DNA of 64,000 bases. It comes from Rhizobiales bacterium 63-22 (lineage in GTDB: Bacteria; Pseudomonadota; Alphaproteobacteria; Rhizobiales; Rhizobiaceae). The notes under the pieces are model-generated. The model did not search any database, was not told the origin of the DNA, and saw only the letters and a list, made by a program, of their open reading frames with translations. The stretch is from NCBI GenBank assembly GCA_001898995.1, contig MKVZ01000004.1, forward strand, positions 173,115 through 237,114. The letters run 5' to 3'. Shown here one piece after another: positions 55,905 to 64,000 of the stretch. Numbering within the stretch: the stretch's first letter is position 1; every line of letters begins with the position of its first letter. Position numbers and translations under genes: made by a program.

Positions 55905-56450
55905 CTACAGCACGCCCGGCGACAGCTTGGCGCGCATGGCCTGCCGGCGGTCGAGCCTTTCGCCGTCGACGATGAAAGTTCCGTCGCCGACGGCGTGGAG
56001 GACACGCTTTTCGGCGCGGGCGGGGTCGACATAGGCGGCGAGACCCTCCAGCACCAGAATGCCGTGCCGCTCGATAATGTCGACGACGCGGCATTCGATG
56101 TTGGCGAGGCAGTCGCGCACCAGCGGTGCGCCGACATGCTTCGCCCGCTTCGCCGTCAGGCCGAATTTCGCGAATTTGTCGGTGTCCTCACCCGAGCACA
56201 TGCCGACGCCGATCACCGTGTCGATCATGTCGGCGGTGGGAATGGCGATCACGCATTCGCGGGAGTCGCGAAGCGCCGCATAGGAATAGTTCCACGGGCC
56301 GGTGGAGATGGCAAAGGTGGGCGAGAAATCCACCACCATGGTCCATGTGATGGTCATGAGGTTGGGCTTGCGCCCGTCATGGGTGGCGACGAAGGTGACG
56401 GGGCCGGACTCCATCAGCGTGAAGGCCTTTTCGAGCGGCAGGGTTTCCAT
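55905..56450 (-). CDS. flavin reductase family protein
   Basis: 181-aa FMN-binding split-barrel protein (Flavin_Reduct domain): ESGPVTFVATHDGRKPNLMTITW, ISTGPWNYSYAALRDS and MCSGEDTDKFAKFGLTAK are typical of the DIM6/NTAB group. It may supply reduced flavin or act as an oxidoreductase. The ATG at 56450 follows GGAGAAGGCC; an ATG at 56480 and a frame running to 57563 opposite der are less likely. Confidence 0.85.
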   Translation of the reverse strand: METLPLEKAFTLMESGPVTFVATHDGRKPNLMTITWTMVVDFSPTFAISTGPWNYSYAALRDSRECVIAIPTADMIDTVIGVGMCSGEDTDKFAKFGLTAKRAKHVGAPLVRDCLANIECRVVDIIERHGILVLEGLAAYVDPARAEKRVLHAVGDGTFIVDGERLDRRQAMRAKLSPGVL

Positions 56451-56503
56451 GGCCTTCTCCGGCGGGTGAACCACGTCCATCCTGCCATAGCCGCGCGATA
56501 ACG

Positions 56504-56532
56504 AAAAGGCCCGGATCACTCCGGGCCTTTTG
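56504..56532 (-). terminator. intrinsic terminator for der
   Basis: aaggcccgg / ccgggcctt stem around atcact, with TTTTCG following on the minus strand, starting 2-3 bp after the der stop. Confidence 0.85.
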
Positions 56533-56533
56533 C

Positions 56534-57985
56534 CTATTTCTTCTTTTTCGCGCGCCCCGCGAAGGGGTTGTCGGAAGTGCGCAGCGACAGCCGGATCGGC
56601 ACGCCCGGCATGTCGAAGGTCTCGCGCAGGCCGTTGATCAGATAGCGCACATAGGATTGCGGCATGGCGTCGGGGCGCGAGCAGGAGACGACGAAGCCCG
56701 GCGGGCGCGTCTTGACCTGCGTCATGTATTTCACCTTGAGACGGCGGCCGGAAACGGCCGGCGGCGGCTGGTGGGCGATCACGCCTTCCAGCCAGCGGTT
56801 GAGACGGCCGGTGGAGATGCGGCGGTTCCAGATCTCGTGCGTCTTGACCACATTCTCCATCAGCCGGTCGATGCCCTGCCCGCGTTCGCCGGAGATCGGC
56901 ACGGCGCGAAGCCCTCGCACCTGCGGCAGCAGGCGCGCGGTCTTCTCGTAGAGATCGGCCAGAACCATCTGGCGGTCCTCGATCAGGTCCCATTTGTTGA
57001 AGGCGATCACCGGGGCGCGGCCCTCGCGGATGATCAGGTCGGCGATCTGCAAATCCTGCTTCTCGAAGGGGATGGTGGCGTCGAGCACGATGATCACCAC
57101 CTCGGCGAAGCGGATGGCGCGCAGGCCGTCGGCCACCGACAGCTTTTCGAGCTTTTCCTGCACGCGCGCCTTGCGGCGCATGCCGGCGGTGTCGAACAGC
57201 TTGATCTTGCGGCCATGCCATTCCCAGTCGACCGAGATGGAATCGCGCGTGATGCCCGCCTCCGGTCCGGTCAGGAGCCGGTCCTCGCCCAGCATGGTGT
57301 TGATCAGCGTCGACTTGCCGGCATTGGGGCGGCCGACGATGGCGATGCGAAGCGGCTTGGTGGCGTCGTAGGCCGGGATTTCCTCTGCATCCGGGTCCTC
57401 GATGTCGTCGCCGATCAGGTCGCCCACGGCGGAGGGCGTGAAGGCTTCCGCCTCGGCCTCTTCTTCCTTCTCGTCGGCGAAGACGCGCTCCTCGCCCAGA
57501 AGTGCGACGATGGCGTCGCGCAGGTCGGGCATGCCCTGCCCGTGCTCGGCGGAAATCGGGCACGGCTCGCCCAGACCCAACTGGAAGGCGTCGTACATGC
57601 CCGCCGAAGCGCCGCGCGCCTCTGCCTTGTTGGCCACCAGCACCACCGGCTTGCCGGAGCGGCGCACCACTTCGGCGAAGGTGTTGTCGGCGGGCGTCAA
57701 GCCGTTCTTGGCGTCGATGACGAACAGCACCGCGTCGGCCTCGCCGATCGCGGCCTCGGTCTGGGCGCGCATGCGCGCTTCCAGCGAATCGTTGGCCGCT
57801 TCTTCGAGACCCGCAGTATCTATGACCTGAAACTTCAGGTCATAGAGCTTGGCGTCATGGACGCGCCGGTCGCGGGTGACGCCCGGCAGGTCGTCGACCA
57901 GCGCCAGCTTGCGGCCGACGAGGCGATTGAACAGCGTGGACTTGCCGACATTCGGCCGCCCGACAATGGCAAGGGTGAAGCCCAT
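56534..57985 (-). CDS. der: ribosome biogenesis GTPase Der (EngA)
   Basis: 483-aa double GTPase for 50S assembly. G1 of domain 1 is GRPNVGKST (9-17), with DLPGVTRDR and NKAE; G1 of domain 2 is GRPNAGKST (about 216-224), with DTAGMRRKA and NKWD. The KH-like C-terminal domain ends in a basic GRAKKKK. An acidic linker separates the G domains. The YfgM-like gene is 7 bp upstream, as in many proteobacteria. Confidence 0.96.
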   Translation of the reverse strand: MGFTLAIVGRPNVGKSTLFNRLVGRKLALVDDLPGVTRDRRVHDAKLYDLKFQVIDTAGLEEAANDSLEARMRAQTEAAIGEADAVLFVIDAKNGLTPADNTFAEVVRRSGKPVVLVANKAEARGASAGMYDAFQLGLGEPCPISAEHGQGMPDLRDAIVALLGEERVFADEKEEEAEAEAFTPSAVGDLIGDDIEDPDAEEIPAYDATKPLRIAIVGRPNAGKSTLINTMLGEDRLLTGPEAGITRDSISVDWEWHGRKIKLFDTAGMRRKARVQEKLEKLSVADGLRAIRFAEVVIIVLDATIPFEKQDLQIADLIIREGRAPVIAFNKWDLIEDRQMVLADLYEKTARLLPQVRGLRAVPISGERGQGIDRLMENVVKTHEIWNRRISTGRLNRWLEGVIAHQPPPAVSGRRLKVKYMTQVKTRPPGFVVSCSRPDAMPQSYVRYLINGLRETFDMPGVPIRLSLRTSDNPFAGRAKKKK

Positions 57986-57992
57986 GAAACGG

Positions 57993-58664
57993 TCAGCCCT
58001 GCATGGCGACGCCGTCGCCGCGCATCAGTTCGAGCATCATGTTGGCGCGCTGGCGGATATCGGGCTGCGCAAGTCCGTCATCGGCGATCTGCTTAAAAAG
58101 CTGCGCCGCGTTGTCGAAATGCCCGGCCTTCCATGCGGCGAGGCCCAGTGCCTCGCGGGCGCTGGAGCGGAAGGGCTGGCCATCGGTGGAGAGATCCTCG
58201 ACGCGCTTGGCCACATCGTCATAGGAGCCGCTGTCCACCAGCAGATAGCCGGCGCGGATGCGCGCCACGTCACGCAGCGCCTTGGGCACGCTGCTGTCGG
58301 CAGCCACTTCGTCGAACGCCTTGACGGCGCCGGCGACGTCGCCCTTGGCGGCGATCACGGCGGCGGCGCGCAGGCGCGCCAGCATCGGATAATCGCCATA
58401 GCCGGTCTTTTCCAGGTCAGTCAGGGCCGCCAATGCCTGATCGTTCTTGCCGGCGTTGGCGAGATCGAGCGCGGCGAGGAACCTGTCGCCCGACGCATTG
58501 GCCTTGCCGCCGGACCAGTACTGATAGCCGACCCAGCCCGCCGTGCCGAGAACGATGAGCACGGCGATGCCGATCAGCGCCGGCGCGAAATTGCGCCAGA
58601 TCTGCTTGGCCCGCTCCGTGCGGAGTTCTTCATTGACCTCGCGGATGAAACTATCGTCTGCCAT
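57993..58664 (-). CDS. YfgM-like tetratricopeptide repeat membrane protein
   Basis: 223-aa protein. A cytosolic basic N-terminus ([21 protein letters not shown]), one membrane helix ([22 protein letters not shown]) and a periplasmic TPR_21-type domain follow. In E. coli YfgM works with PpiD at the Sec translocon; bamB, normally between it and der, is absent here. Upstream of der on the same strand. Confidence 0.87.
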   Translation of the reverse strand: MADDSFIREVNEELRTERAKQIWRNFAPALIGIAVLIVLGTAGWVGYQYWSGGKANASGDRFLAALDLANAGKNDQALAALTDLEKTGYGDYPMLARLRAAAVIAAKGDVAGAVKAFDEVAADSSVPKALRDVARIRAGYLLVDSGSYDDVAKRVEDLSTDGQPFRSSAREALGLAAWKAGHFDNAAQLFKQIADDGLAQPDIRQRANMMLELMRGDGVAMQG

Positions 58665-58807
58665 GGGCGCCTGCCATTCGTTGAAAACCGCCGCGCCGTT
58701 CCGTTGGAACGGCCTGTTGCCGCGCTTTTAGTCGGAATCCGCACCGGATGTAAGACCCACCCGCAGAAAATGCGCGGATTGAGGCATAATATACCGGTGT
58801 GAAGCGA

Positions 58808-60070
58808 TTATTCGCCCGGCTGCGCCAGCGGGTGGTGGGTTCCCGTTCCCTGCCCGACGCCCTGAACCGGGCCGCCGCCGATCATGGCCTCGAAGCCGCG
58901 CAGACGCTTGTAGATCGACAGAAGCTCGATGATCGTCGTCCACGACGACACCAGATACTGGAACGAGCCGCGCACCTGATCGAACACGTTGCTGATCTGG
59001 TTCAGGAGGCCCAGCGTCAGCTTTCCGGCGACGATGGAGGGCACGAGAATCAACAGCGAAAAGATGTTGTCGGCCTGAACGTAGAAGATGCGGGCGATGT
59101 TAAAATAGACATAGTGGAAATAAAGCCGGAAATAGTTGTGGCGCACATTGTGGAACAGTTCCTTTACCGTCACCGGCTGGGCGCGGTCGGGATGATCCTC
59201 GCCATAGACGAGCTCCTTGCGGTAGGCCGCCTCGACGCGCTGGTTGTTGAACTCCAGCCCCGGCAGCTTGATGCCCACCAGGGCGAGGAAACCGGTGCCG
59301 AAGGCCGACCAGATGATCGCCGCCCACACAAGCGCGTGCGGAACATAGCCGATCAGAGGCAGGTCGGTCACCGTCTTGGAAAAAGTGAACAGGACCGGCA
59401 GAAAGGCGATCAGGGTCATCACCGACTGGACGAGGCTGACGCCCAGTTGCTCCAGCGTGGAGGAAAAGCGCATGGTATCTTCCTGCACGCGCTGCGCGGC
59501 GCCCTCGACGGTGCGCAGTTTCGGCCAATGGCTGATGTAGAAATCGTTCATCGCCGTGCGCCAGCGAAAGATGTAGTGGCTGGTGAAGAAGGCCGACAGC
59601 ACACCCACCGTGACACCCATGAAGGCGATGCCGGCAAAGCTCAGCAGGCCCCAGTAAAGCTGCGCGGCGGTGATGGATCCGGGCGTGGCGAGCGCCTTCT
59701 GTATGAGATCGTAGAAAGGCCCGTACCATGCGTTGACGGCGACGCTCACCTCCACGCTGAAATAGGTGGTGAAGAGGATGAAGGCCGAGCCGAGGATCGA
59801 CCATCTCTGCCACGGATGCGGCGAAAGCCATGCCCAGACCGCATAGAAGGCGAAGGTCGCGACGGCGAAATAGATATAGAACCACAGATAGGGCGGGGAC
59901 CAGAACAGGCTGCCGCCGATGATGGGCGCCGTGCCGGGCGCCGCCGGCGGCAAGCCGAAATGCGCGCCGAGCGTCTTGCCGCCCATATACCAGGCGAGAA
60001 TGGCCAGAAGGCTCCATCCCACGGCGGACGGGAAGAAGACTTTCGGGCGGGGAAAGAAAGAAACGAACAC
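58808..60070 (-). CDS. bacA: SbmA/BacA-type peptide transporter
   Basis: 420-aa inner-membrane importer with seven to eight helices and no ATPase domain; proton-driven uptake of peptides and related antibiotics. [13 protein letters not shown] at the start, [30 protein letters not shown] and [11 protein letters not shown] are family hallmarks. Brucella and Sinorhizobium BacA is needed for chronic intracellular survival or bacteroid development and for very-long-chain fatty acid in lipid A. GTG start at 60070. A palindrome at 60085-60106 precedes it. Confidence 0.93.
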   Translation of the reverse strand: MFVSFFPRPKVFFPSAVGWSLLAILAWYMGGKTLGAHFGLPPAAPGTAPIIGGSLFWSPPYLWFYIYFAVATFAFYAVWAWLSPHPWQRWSILGSAFILFTTYFSVEVSVAVNAWYGPFYDLIQKALATPGSITAAQLYWGLLSFAGIAFMGVTVGVLSAFFTSHYIFRWRTAMNDFYISHWPKLRTVEGAAQRVQEDTMRFSSTLEQLGVSLVQSVMTLIAFLPVLFTFSKTVTDLPLIGYVPHALVWAAIIWSAFGTGFLALVGIKLPGLEFNNQRVEAAYRKELVYGEDHPDRAQPVTVKELFHNVRHNYFRLYFHYVYFNIARIFYVQADNIFSLLILVPSIVAGKLTLGLLNQISNVFDQVRGSFQYLVSSWTTIIELLSIYKRLRGFEAMIGGGPVQGVGQGTGTHHPLAQPGE

Positions 60071-60084
60071 GAAGCGGGTCCCAA

Positions 60085-60106
60085 TTATGAAGTATCCGCT
60101 TCATAA
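60085..60106. promoter_or_regulatory. perfect 8-6-8 palindrome in front of bacA
   Basis: ttatgaag-tatccg-cttcataa, ending 15 bp upstream of the bacA start codon. Its position fits a repressor operator or an mRNA hairpin limiting translation. No matching regulator is adjacent. Confidence 0.55.
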
Positions 60107-60189
60107 AATGCCCGGCCCGGCTTTTTGACCAGTTAAATTATCGTAAGATTTTTACAAAAAGCCGTTACAGCCTTCTTATTTCGTGACCG

Positions 60190-61419
60190 TCAGCCAACCT
60201 GCCGTCCGTTCTCCCGCCCGGCCCATATGCCCGACGCAAGTCCGATCGCGGCGGCGGCTGCCAGCGACAGGGCGGCGGCAAGGCTGGCCGTGGTGAAAGA
60301 GCCGGAATGCTGAGCCATGAAGCCCGCGGCCAGAGGCCCGGCGATCTGCCCGACCGAAAAGAACACGGTGACGCGCGCGATTGCGCGTCTTGGCGAGGCG
60401 GGCGCGAGCAGCCGCGCGATCTGGAGCGCGAAGGCGGTCAACGTCATGAAGCTCACCCCGAGCAGCGCCCCGCCGACGAGCGGCCCGACCGGCGGCGGCA
60501 ACACGACGCTCGCCGCCACGCCCACGGCTTCCAGAATGGCGGTGAGCGTGAAGGAAACGAAGGGGCCGAACCGCCTTCCCGCCGGCGACCAGAGCCAGAT
60601 GGAAGGCGCGGCGCAAAGCCCGGTGACGATCCAGACCGCCGCTTCCATCGCCGCGCCGCCCGCGCTGGCGCGCACGATGGCGACAAGGAAAGTGGCGGTG
60701 ATGACATAGCCGAAACCGTGCAGGCCATAGGCGAGCGCGGCGGCGTTGAAGGCGAGGCTGTTCGGCAAGGGCGGCTCGCGGCCGGCTCCGCCCGTGCTGG
60801 CTCGGCCGGGAGCGGCGGAGCCTTCGCGGATGAGGAAAACCATGCAGGCGGCCGCGGCGAGCGTCAGCAGCGCCGCGCCGATCCAGTCGGCGCGCCAGCC
60901 GAAGCCGACGGAGCCGATCGCCGCCACCATCGCCGCCGAGACCGCCATGCCGATGCCGACCCCGCCGAAATGCAGTGCGCCCAGCCCATGCCGTTCGGCG
61001 GCGGAAAGATGGCTCAGCACGATGGACGTGGAAAAGATCATGGTCACGGCGCTGCAAACGCCGGCGGCGAACCGGATGATGGAAAAGACCCACACGCCCC
61101 CGCCGAGCGCCATGGCGGCGCAGAGAACCGCGCTCAGGGCGAGGCTCGCGATCGCGACGGTCCGCTCTCGGCCCGCCGCCCAGCCATAGCCGGCGGCAAC
61201 CGCGCCGACGAGATAGCCGATATTGTTGACCGAAGCGACGAAGCCGGCATCGGCGGCGCTCAACCCCGCATCGGCCATCATTGCGGGCAGAATGGGCGTA
61301 TAGACGAAACGTCCTATTCCCATGGCGGCGGCCATGGCGAGACAGCCGCCGAGCGCATAGCCGAAGGCGGCGCGATGCGCGGACGAGGCGGGACGGCAGG
61401 CGGGGGTCGATTCGGTCAT
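60190..61419 (-). CDS. MFS transporter, YbfB/YjiJ type
   Basis: 409-aa major facilitator with 12 predicted helices. [23 protein letters not shown] near the N-terminus is diagnostic of the YbfB/YjiJ group. Substrate unknown. ATG 61419 is preferred by alignment logic; ATG 61431 and 61482 are in frame. Divergent from the ArsR-type gene with the palindrome at 61509 between them, so regulation by that repressor is possible. Confidence 0.87.
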   Translation of the reverse strand: MTESTPACRPASSAHRAAFGYALGGCLAMAAAMGIGRFVYTPILPAMMADAGLSAADAGFVASVNNIGYLVGAVAAGYGWAAGRERTVAIASLALSAVLCAAMALGGGVWVFSIIRFAAGVCSAVTMIFSTSIVLSHLSAAERHGLGALHFGGVGIGMAVSAAMVAAIGSVGFGWRADWIGAALLTLAAAACMVFLIREGSAAPGRASTGGAGREPPLPNSLAFNAAALAYGLHGFGYVITATFLVAIVRASAGGAAMEAAVWIVTGLCAAPSIWLWSPAGRRFGPFVSFTLTAILEAVGVAASVVLPPPVGPLVGGALLGVSFMTLTAFALQIARLLAPASPRRAIARVTVFFSVGQIAGPLAAGFMAQHSGSFTTASLAAALSLAAAAAIGLASGIWAGRENGRQVG

Positions 61420-61508
61420 GGCGTGGACCATAAATCGCGCCTGCCGGCGGACAATCGAATTTTTCTGACAGTTCTCCTGCAAGGCGATTGCATGAACGTC
61501 TTGCGAAT

Positions 61509-61530
61509 CACATAAGTACCTGCTTATGTG
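61509..61530. promoter_or_regulatory. perfect 8-6-8 palindrome, likely ArsR-type operator
   Basis: cacataag-tacctg-cttatgtg ends 5 bp before the ATG of the ArsR-family gene, the classic placement for autorepression. Also within reach of the divergent MFS promoter. Confidence 0.7.
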
Positions 61531-61535
61531 ATTTC

Positions 61536-61850
61536 ATGAACGATACGGATATCTTCAAGGCGCTCGCCGATCCGACGCGGCGCACGATTCTCGACAAGCT
61601 CGCCGCCGGCCGCATGAACGCCAGCGCGCTGCGGGAAGGCATGGCGATCAGCCAGCCGGCCATGTCGCAGCATCTTTCGGTGCTGCGAAGCGCCGGGCTC
61701 GTGCGGGAGGAAAAACTGGGGCGCTTCGTGAATTACGAGGTCGATCCCGAAGGGCTGGCGGTGATTGCCGGCTGGCTCGCCAAGTACCGCGCCTGGTGGC
61801 CGGCGCGGATCGACGCCCTGAAAAACGTGCTGAAGGACATGGACCAATGA
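61536..61850 (+). CDS. ArsR/SmtB-type winged-helix repressor
   Basis: 104-aa HTH protein: FKALADPTRRTILDKLAAGRMNASALREGMAISQPAMSQHLSVLRSAGLV is a full ArsR helix-turn-helix. No metal-binding Cys motif (ELCVCDL type) is present, so it belongs to the non-metal SdpR-like group that pairs with SRPBCC proteins. A palindrome abuts the start. TGA overlaps the SRPBCC ATG. Confidence 0.92.
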   Translation: MNDTDIFKALADPTRRTILDKLAAGRMNASALREGMAISQPAMSQHLSVLRSAGLVREEKLGRFVNYEVDPEGLAVIAGWLAKYRAWWPARIDALKNVLKDMDQ

Positions 61851-62218
61851 CGGGACCAATGACGGGATCGCAGGCCGACAGACGCAGAAAAGCCCCCGCG
61901 AGTCTCCGGTTCGACTATGAACTGGACGCTCCGCCGCAAAAGGTATGGCGGGCGCTGAGCATTGCGGAATTCCGCGACAACTGGCTTCCGGCGACCGCGT
62001 TGGCCCAATCCGAAGCGGTGACCGTCACGCCGGGCGAAGAGATCAGCTACCGGATGCGCGAGAGCGAGCCGCCCTATCTGGAAAGCACGATCACATTCCG
62101 CATCGCCCCCGACGGACAGGGCGGAACCGTCCTCCGGATCGTTCACGAACTGGATCGCGCAAGACCGGAGCCGGTAGCGGCGAACGGCAACCGGACAACC
62201 CTCATGCGCGCGGCCTGA
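61847..62218 (+). CDS. SRPBCC domain protein (AHSA1/START-like)
   Basis: 123-aa ligand-binding-fold protein: [30 protein letters not shown] opens the domain, and [22 protein letters not shown] continues it. ArsR-SRPBCC gene pairs are common and usually cotranscribed; ligand unknown. Slightly short for the family (about 140-160). Overlaps the repressor gene by 4 bp. Confidence 0.85.
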   Translation: MTGPMTGSQADRRRKAPASLRFDYELDAPPQKVWRALSIAEFRDNWLPATALAQSEAVTVTPGEEISYRMRESEPPYLESTITFRIAPDGQGGTVLRIVHELDRARPEPVAANGNRTTLMRAA

Positions 62219-62258
62219 CAAAAATCCCGTCACCATTCCAGAGAAGAGGATTTCGCCC

Positions 62259-62867
62259 ATGCGCGAAACGATGCAGCTCGTCCCTATGGTCGTCGAGCAA
62301 TCGAGCCGAGGGGAACGGTCCTTCGACATCTATTCCCGGCTGCTGCGGGAGCGGATCGTGTTTCTCAACGGCGAGGTGAACGACGACACCTCCGCTCTGG
62401 TCTGCGCGCAATTGCTGTTCCTCGAAGCGGAAAACCCGAAGCGGCCGATCCACCTCTATATCAATTCGCCCGGCGGCGTGGTGACGAGCGGTTTCGCGAT
62501 ATACGACACCATGCGCTACATCCGCGCGCCGGTGCATACGCTTTGCATGGGTACGGCCCGCTCGATGGGGTCATTCCTGCTGATGGCAGGCGAACCCGGC
62601 TATCGGGCGGCGCTTCCCAACGCCAGCCTCCACGTTCACCAGCCATTGGGCGGATTTCAGGGGCAGGCATCGGATATCCTCATCCACGCCGAAGAAATTC
62701 TGCGCACGAAGCAGCGCATAACGCGGCTTTATGCGGAGCATTGCGGACGCAGCTACGAAGAAGCCGAACGCACTCTCGACCGGGATAATTTCATGACCGC
62801 GGAAGAAGGCTGCGCATGGGGACTGATCGACCATGTGATCGATCAACGGGAAGAAAAGGCTCCGTGA
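62259..62867 (+). CDS. clpP: ClpP-family protease subunit (accessory paralogue)
   Basis: 202-aa serine protease. The catalytic Ser102 ([14 protein letters not shown]) and His127 ([16 protein letters not shown]) are present, with an Asp in [32 protein letters not shown] is conserved. There is no clpX or lon neighbour, unlike the housekeeping clpP-clpX-lon locus, so this is probably a second ClpP. Downstream of the ArsR-SRPBCC pair by 40 bp and possibly on the same transcript. Confidence 0.9.
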   Translation: MRETMQLVPMVVEQSSRGERSFDIYSRLLRERIVFLNGEVNDDTSALVCAQLLFLEAENPKRPIHLYINSPGGVVTSGFAIYDTMRYIRAPVHTLCMGTARSMGSFLLMAGEPGYRAALPNASLHVHQPLGGFQGQASDILIHAEEILRTKQRITRLYAEHCGRSYEEAERTLDRDNFMTAEEGCAWGLIDHVIDQREEKAP

Positions 62868-62990
62868 CGCTACCGGGCAGATGAACCGGGCTCTCACCGC
62901 GAAGATGCAGGAGCGGCCCGTGCCGCGCCGGACGAAGGGGATATCGTCCGGCAGAGGCGGCATGCGGCGCGGCTTCCCACCGGCGAACAA

Positions 62991-63842
62991 CTAAATTTTT
63001 CTCATCTGCCGTATCTGTTGCACGAGTTCAGCCGCTGCGCGCGGAAGCCACCCTTTCGCGTGATGGAGATTGATCGCGAATGGCGGAAGTTCGGGCAGGT
63101 TTTCTCCACAGGGCAGGATGTCGAGATCGTTCGGGACGGTCGAGGCCAGCCAGACCGTGACTGCGAGATCGGCACGGACCGTAGCGCGCGTCGCATCGAT
63201 GCTGCCGCTCTCGAACATCGTGCGCCAGCCGAGACCGCGCTCACCCAGCGCTTTCAGGACGATTGAACGGAAAGCGCAGGTTTCGGCGACCATGGAAACC
63301 GGAAGCGGCGCCCTGAGATGCGCCGTTCCGCCTTTGGCCCCCACCCAGACCAGACGGTCGACCGCAAGGCATTCCCCTTGCGATTTCCCGACCGGTTCCT
63401 CGATCAGGGCAAGGTCTATCGAGCCGCTGGCGATGCCGGCCAGAAGCTCCGGCGAGGCCAGGCAGACAAGCTCTATTTCCACCTTGGGGCAGGCCTGCGC
63501 GAAGGCTTTCAGGACCGGAGTCAGCCATGTCTCCACGAGATCGTAGGGTGCGCCGAGGCGGACACGACCATCGACCGGCCCTTCCGCCATCTCCGCCCAC
63601 AGTTCATCGTTGAGCGCGACAAGGCGGCGCGCTTTTCCGAGGAATCGTTCTCCGTTCGGCGTCAGACGAAGGGTACGCCGCTCGCGAACGAACAACGTGC
63701 CGGACAGGTCCTCCAGCCGGGCGATCTGCTGGCTGACAGCGCTCTGCGTCAGATGCAGGGCGTTTCCGGCCGCCGTCATGCTGGTACAGTCGGCGACGGT
63801 AACAAAGGTGCGCAGCAGGGCGATGTCGAGATTGCGGGGCAT
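62991..63842 (-). CDS. LysR family transcriptional regulator
   Basis: 283-aa LTTR. The winged helix NLDIALLRTFVTVADCTSMTAAGNALHLTQSAVSQQIARLEDLSGTLFVR precedes the effector domain. ATG 63842 (MPRNLDIALL) is preferred to 63905. Divergent from a LysE-like exporter whose start is at 63950, the usual ArgP/LysE-type arrangement. Confidence 0.9.
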   Translation of the reverse strand: MPRNLDIALLRTFVTVADCTSMTAAGNALHLTQSAVSQQIARLEDLSGTLFVRERRTLRLTPNGERFLGKARRLVALNDELWAEMAEGPVDGRVRLGAPYDLVETWLTPVLKAFAQACPKVEIELVCLASPELLAGIASGSIDLALIEEPVGKSQGECLAVDRLVWVGAKGGTAHLRAPLPVSMVAETCAFRSIVLKALGERGLGWRTMFESGSIDATRATVRADLAVTVWLASTVPNDLDILPCGENLPELPPFAINLHHAKGWLPRAAAELVQQIRQMRKI

Positions 63843-63949
63843 GCGATATATTATGATCCGTAATGTATGGCATGCACAACATTCGATTCCGTTATGGACA
63901 GTCACACGATAGGCTTTTTTCCCATCATTTAGGAAACCGGGGAAGCCGC

Positions 63950-64000
63950 GTGTCCGCTGCCGAATATCCGTCGCTGGTTCTGTTTGTCATCGTGTCCACT
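63950..64000 (+). CDS. start of a LysE/RhtB-like exporter (partial)
   Basis: Only 17 codons are visible: VSAAEYPSLVLFVIVST, GTG start with GGGGAAG upstream. A hydrophobic first helix just after a short polar start, opposite a LysR gene, resembles LysE/RhtB amino-acid exporters. Too little sequence to be sure. Confidence 0.45.
   Translation, partial: MSAAEYPSLVLFVIVST

Noticed and set aside
1..64000. Search for CRISPR arrays, tRNA/rRNA genes, IS elements, prophage or toxin-antitoxin operons
   Set aside because: No regularly spaced repeats, cloverleaf-like sequences, transposase/integrase motifs or classical type II TA pairs were seen. The dispersed palindromes are single copies with no regular spacing.

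Overview
The window is a GC-rich, gene-dense chromosomal segment from an alphaproteobacterium of the order Hyphomicrobiales, most likely in or near the Brucellaceae. Support for this includes a split b/b' ATP synthase stalk, a BacA-type SbmA transporter, two-subunit glycyl-tRNA synthetase, DUF1344 and PA0069-type radical SAM proteins, and Rhizobiales-type short palindromic repeats. Gene order and protein sequences are Brucella/Ochrobactrum-like, but the genus cannot be fixed without a search. Nearly all of it is housekeeping sequence. No rRNA, tRNA, CRISPR array, insertion sequence, integrase or prophage was recognised.

Layout. 1-2.0 kb: right end of a hydantoin/allantoin-type locus (NCS1 permease, Asp/Glu-racemase-family protein). 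2.3-8.5 kb: AAA ATPase, pssA-psd for phosphatidylethanolamine synthesis, an ATM1-type ABC exporter, a LysM protein and a LOG-family hydrolase. 8.5-17.6 kb: RNA methyltransferase-tlyA-dxs as overlapping genes, then pirin, YidB, GlsB and DedA genes lying between dxs and xseB, then a histone-deacetylase-family protein and aroC. 17.9-27.3 kb: DUF1344, histidine phosphatase, fabI, a DnaJ protein, a 17-kDa-antigen-like lipoprotein, two diguanylate cyclases, pdxH, ubiA, purD. 27.4-30.0 kb: acyl-CoA dehydrogenase plus enoyl-CoA hydratase operon. 30.1-39.2 kb: DUF6101, an intergenic region with a 28-codon ORF, an FAD-linked oxidase, sua5, glyS-glyQ and a large TPR protein. 39.4-47.7 kb: polyprenyl synthase, DUF2007-methyltransferase-nhaA, S49 peptidase, ispE, a small glycosyltransferase-like protein, radical SAM protein, rnhB. 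47.7-49.5 kb: LysR plus flavodoxin-fold oxidoreductase. 49.6-52.5 kb: F0 operon atpI-atpB-atpE-atpF'-atpF. 52.9-60.1 kb: SleB hydrolase, short Hsp70, flavin reductase, der, YfgM-like TPR protein, bacA. 60.2-64 kb: MFS, ArsR-SRPBCC pair, extra clpP, LysR and the start of a divergent LysE-like exporter.

Shared themes are isoprenoid and quinone supply (dxs, ispE, polyprenyl synthase, ubiA), membrane lipid synthesis (pssA, psd, fabI) and translation (glyQS, sua5, tlyA, RNA methyltransferases, der).

The most unusual signals are non-coding or very small. A family of about 45-bp palindromic repeats with a core like aaaccggttcccacttttgg occurs about ten times. One copy lies in frame inside nhaA, and a different Rhizobiales-type repeat lies in frame inside glyS; both add short peptides to essential or core proteins. 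A 28-codon basic ORF at 31,102 has an 11-nt match to the 16S 3' end and overlaps a terminator on the opposite strand. Perfect 8-6-8 palindromes lie before bacA and before the arsR-type gene.
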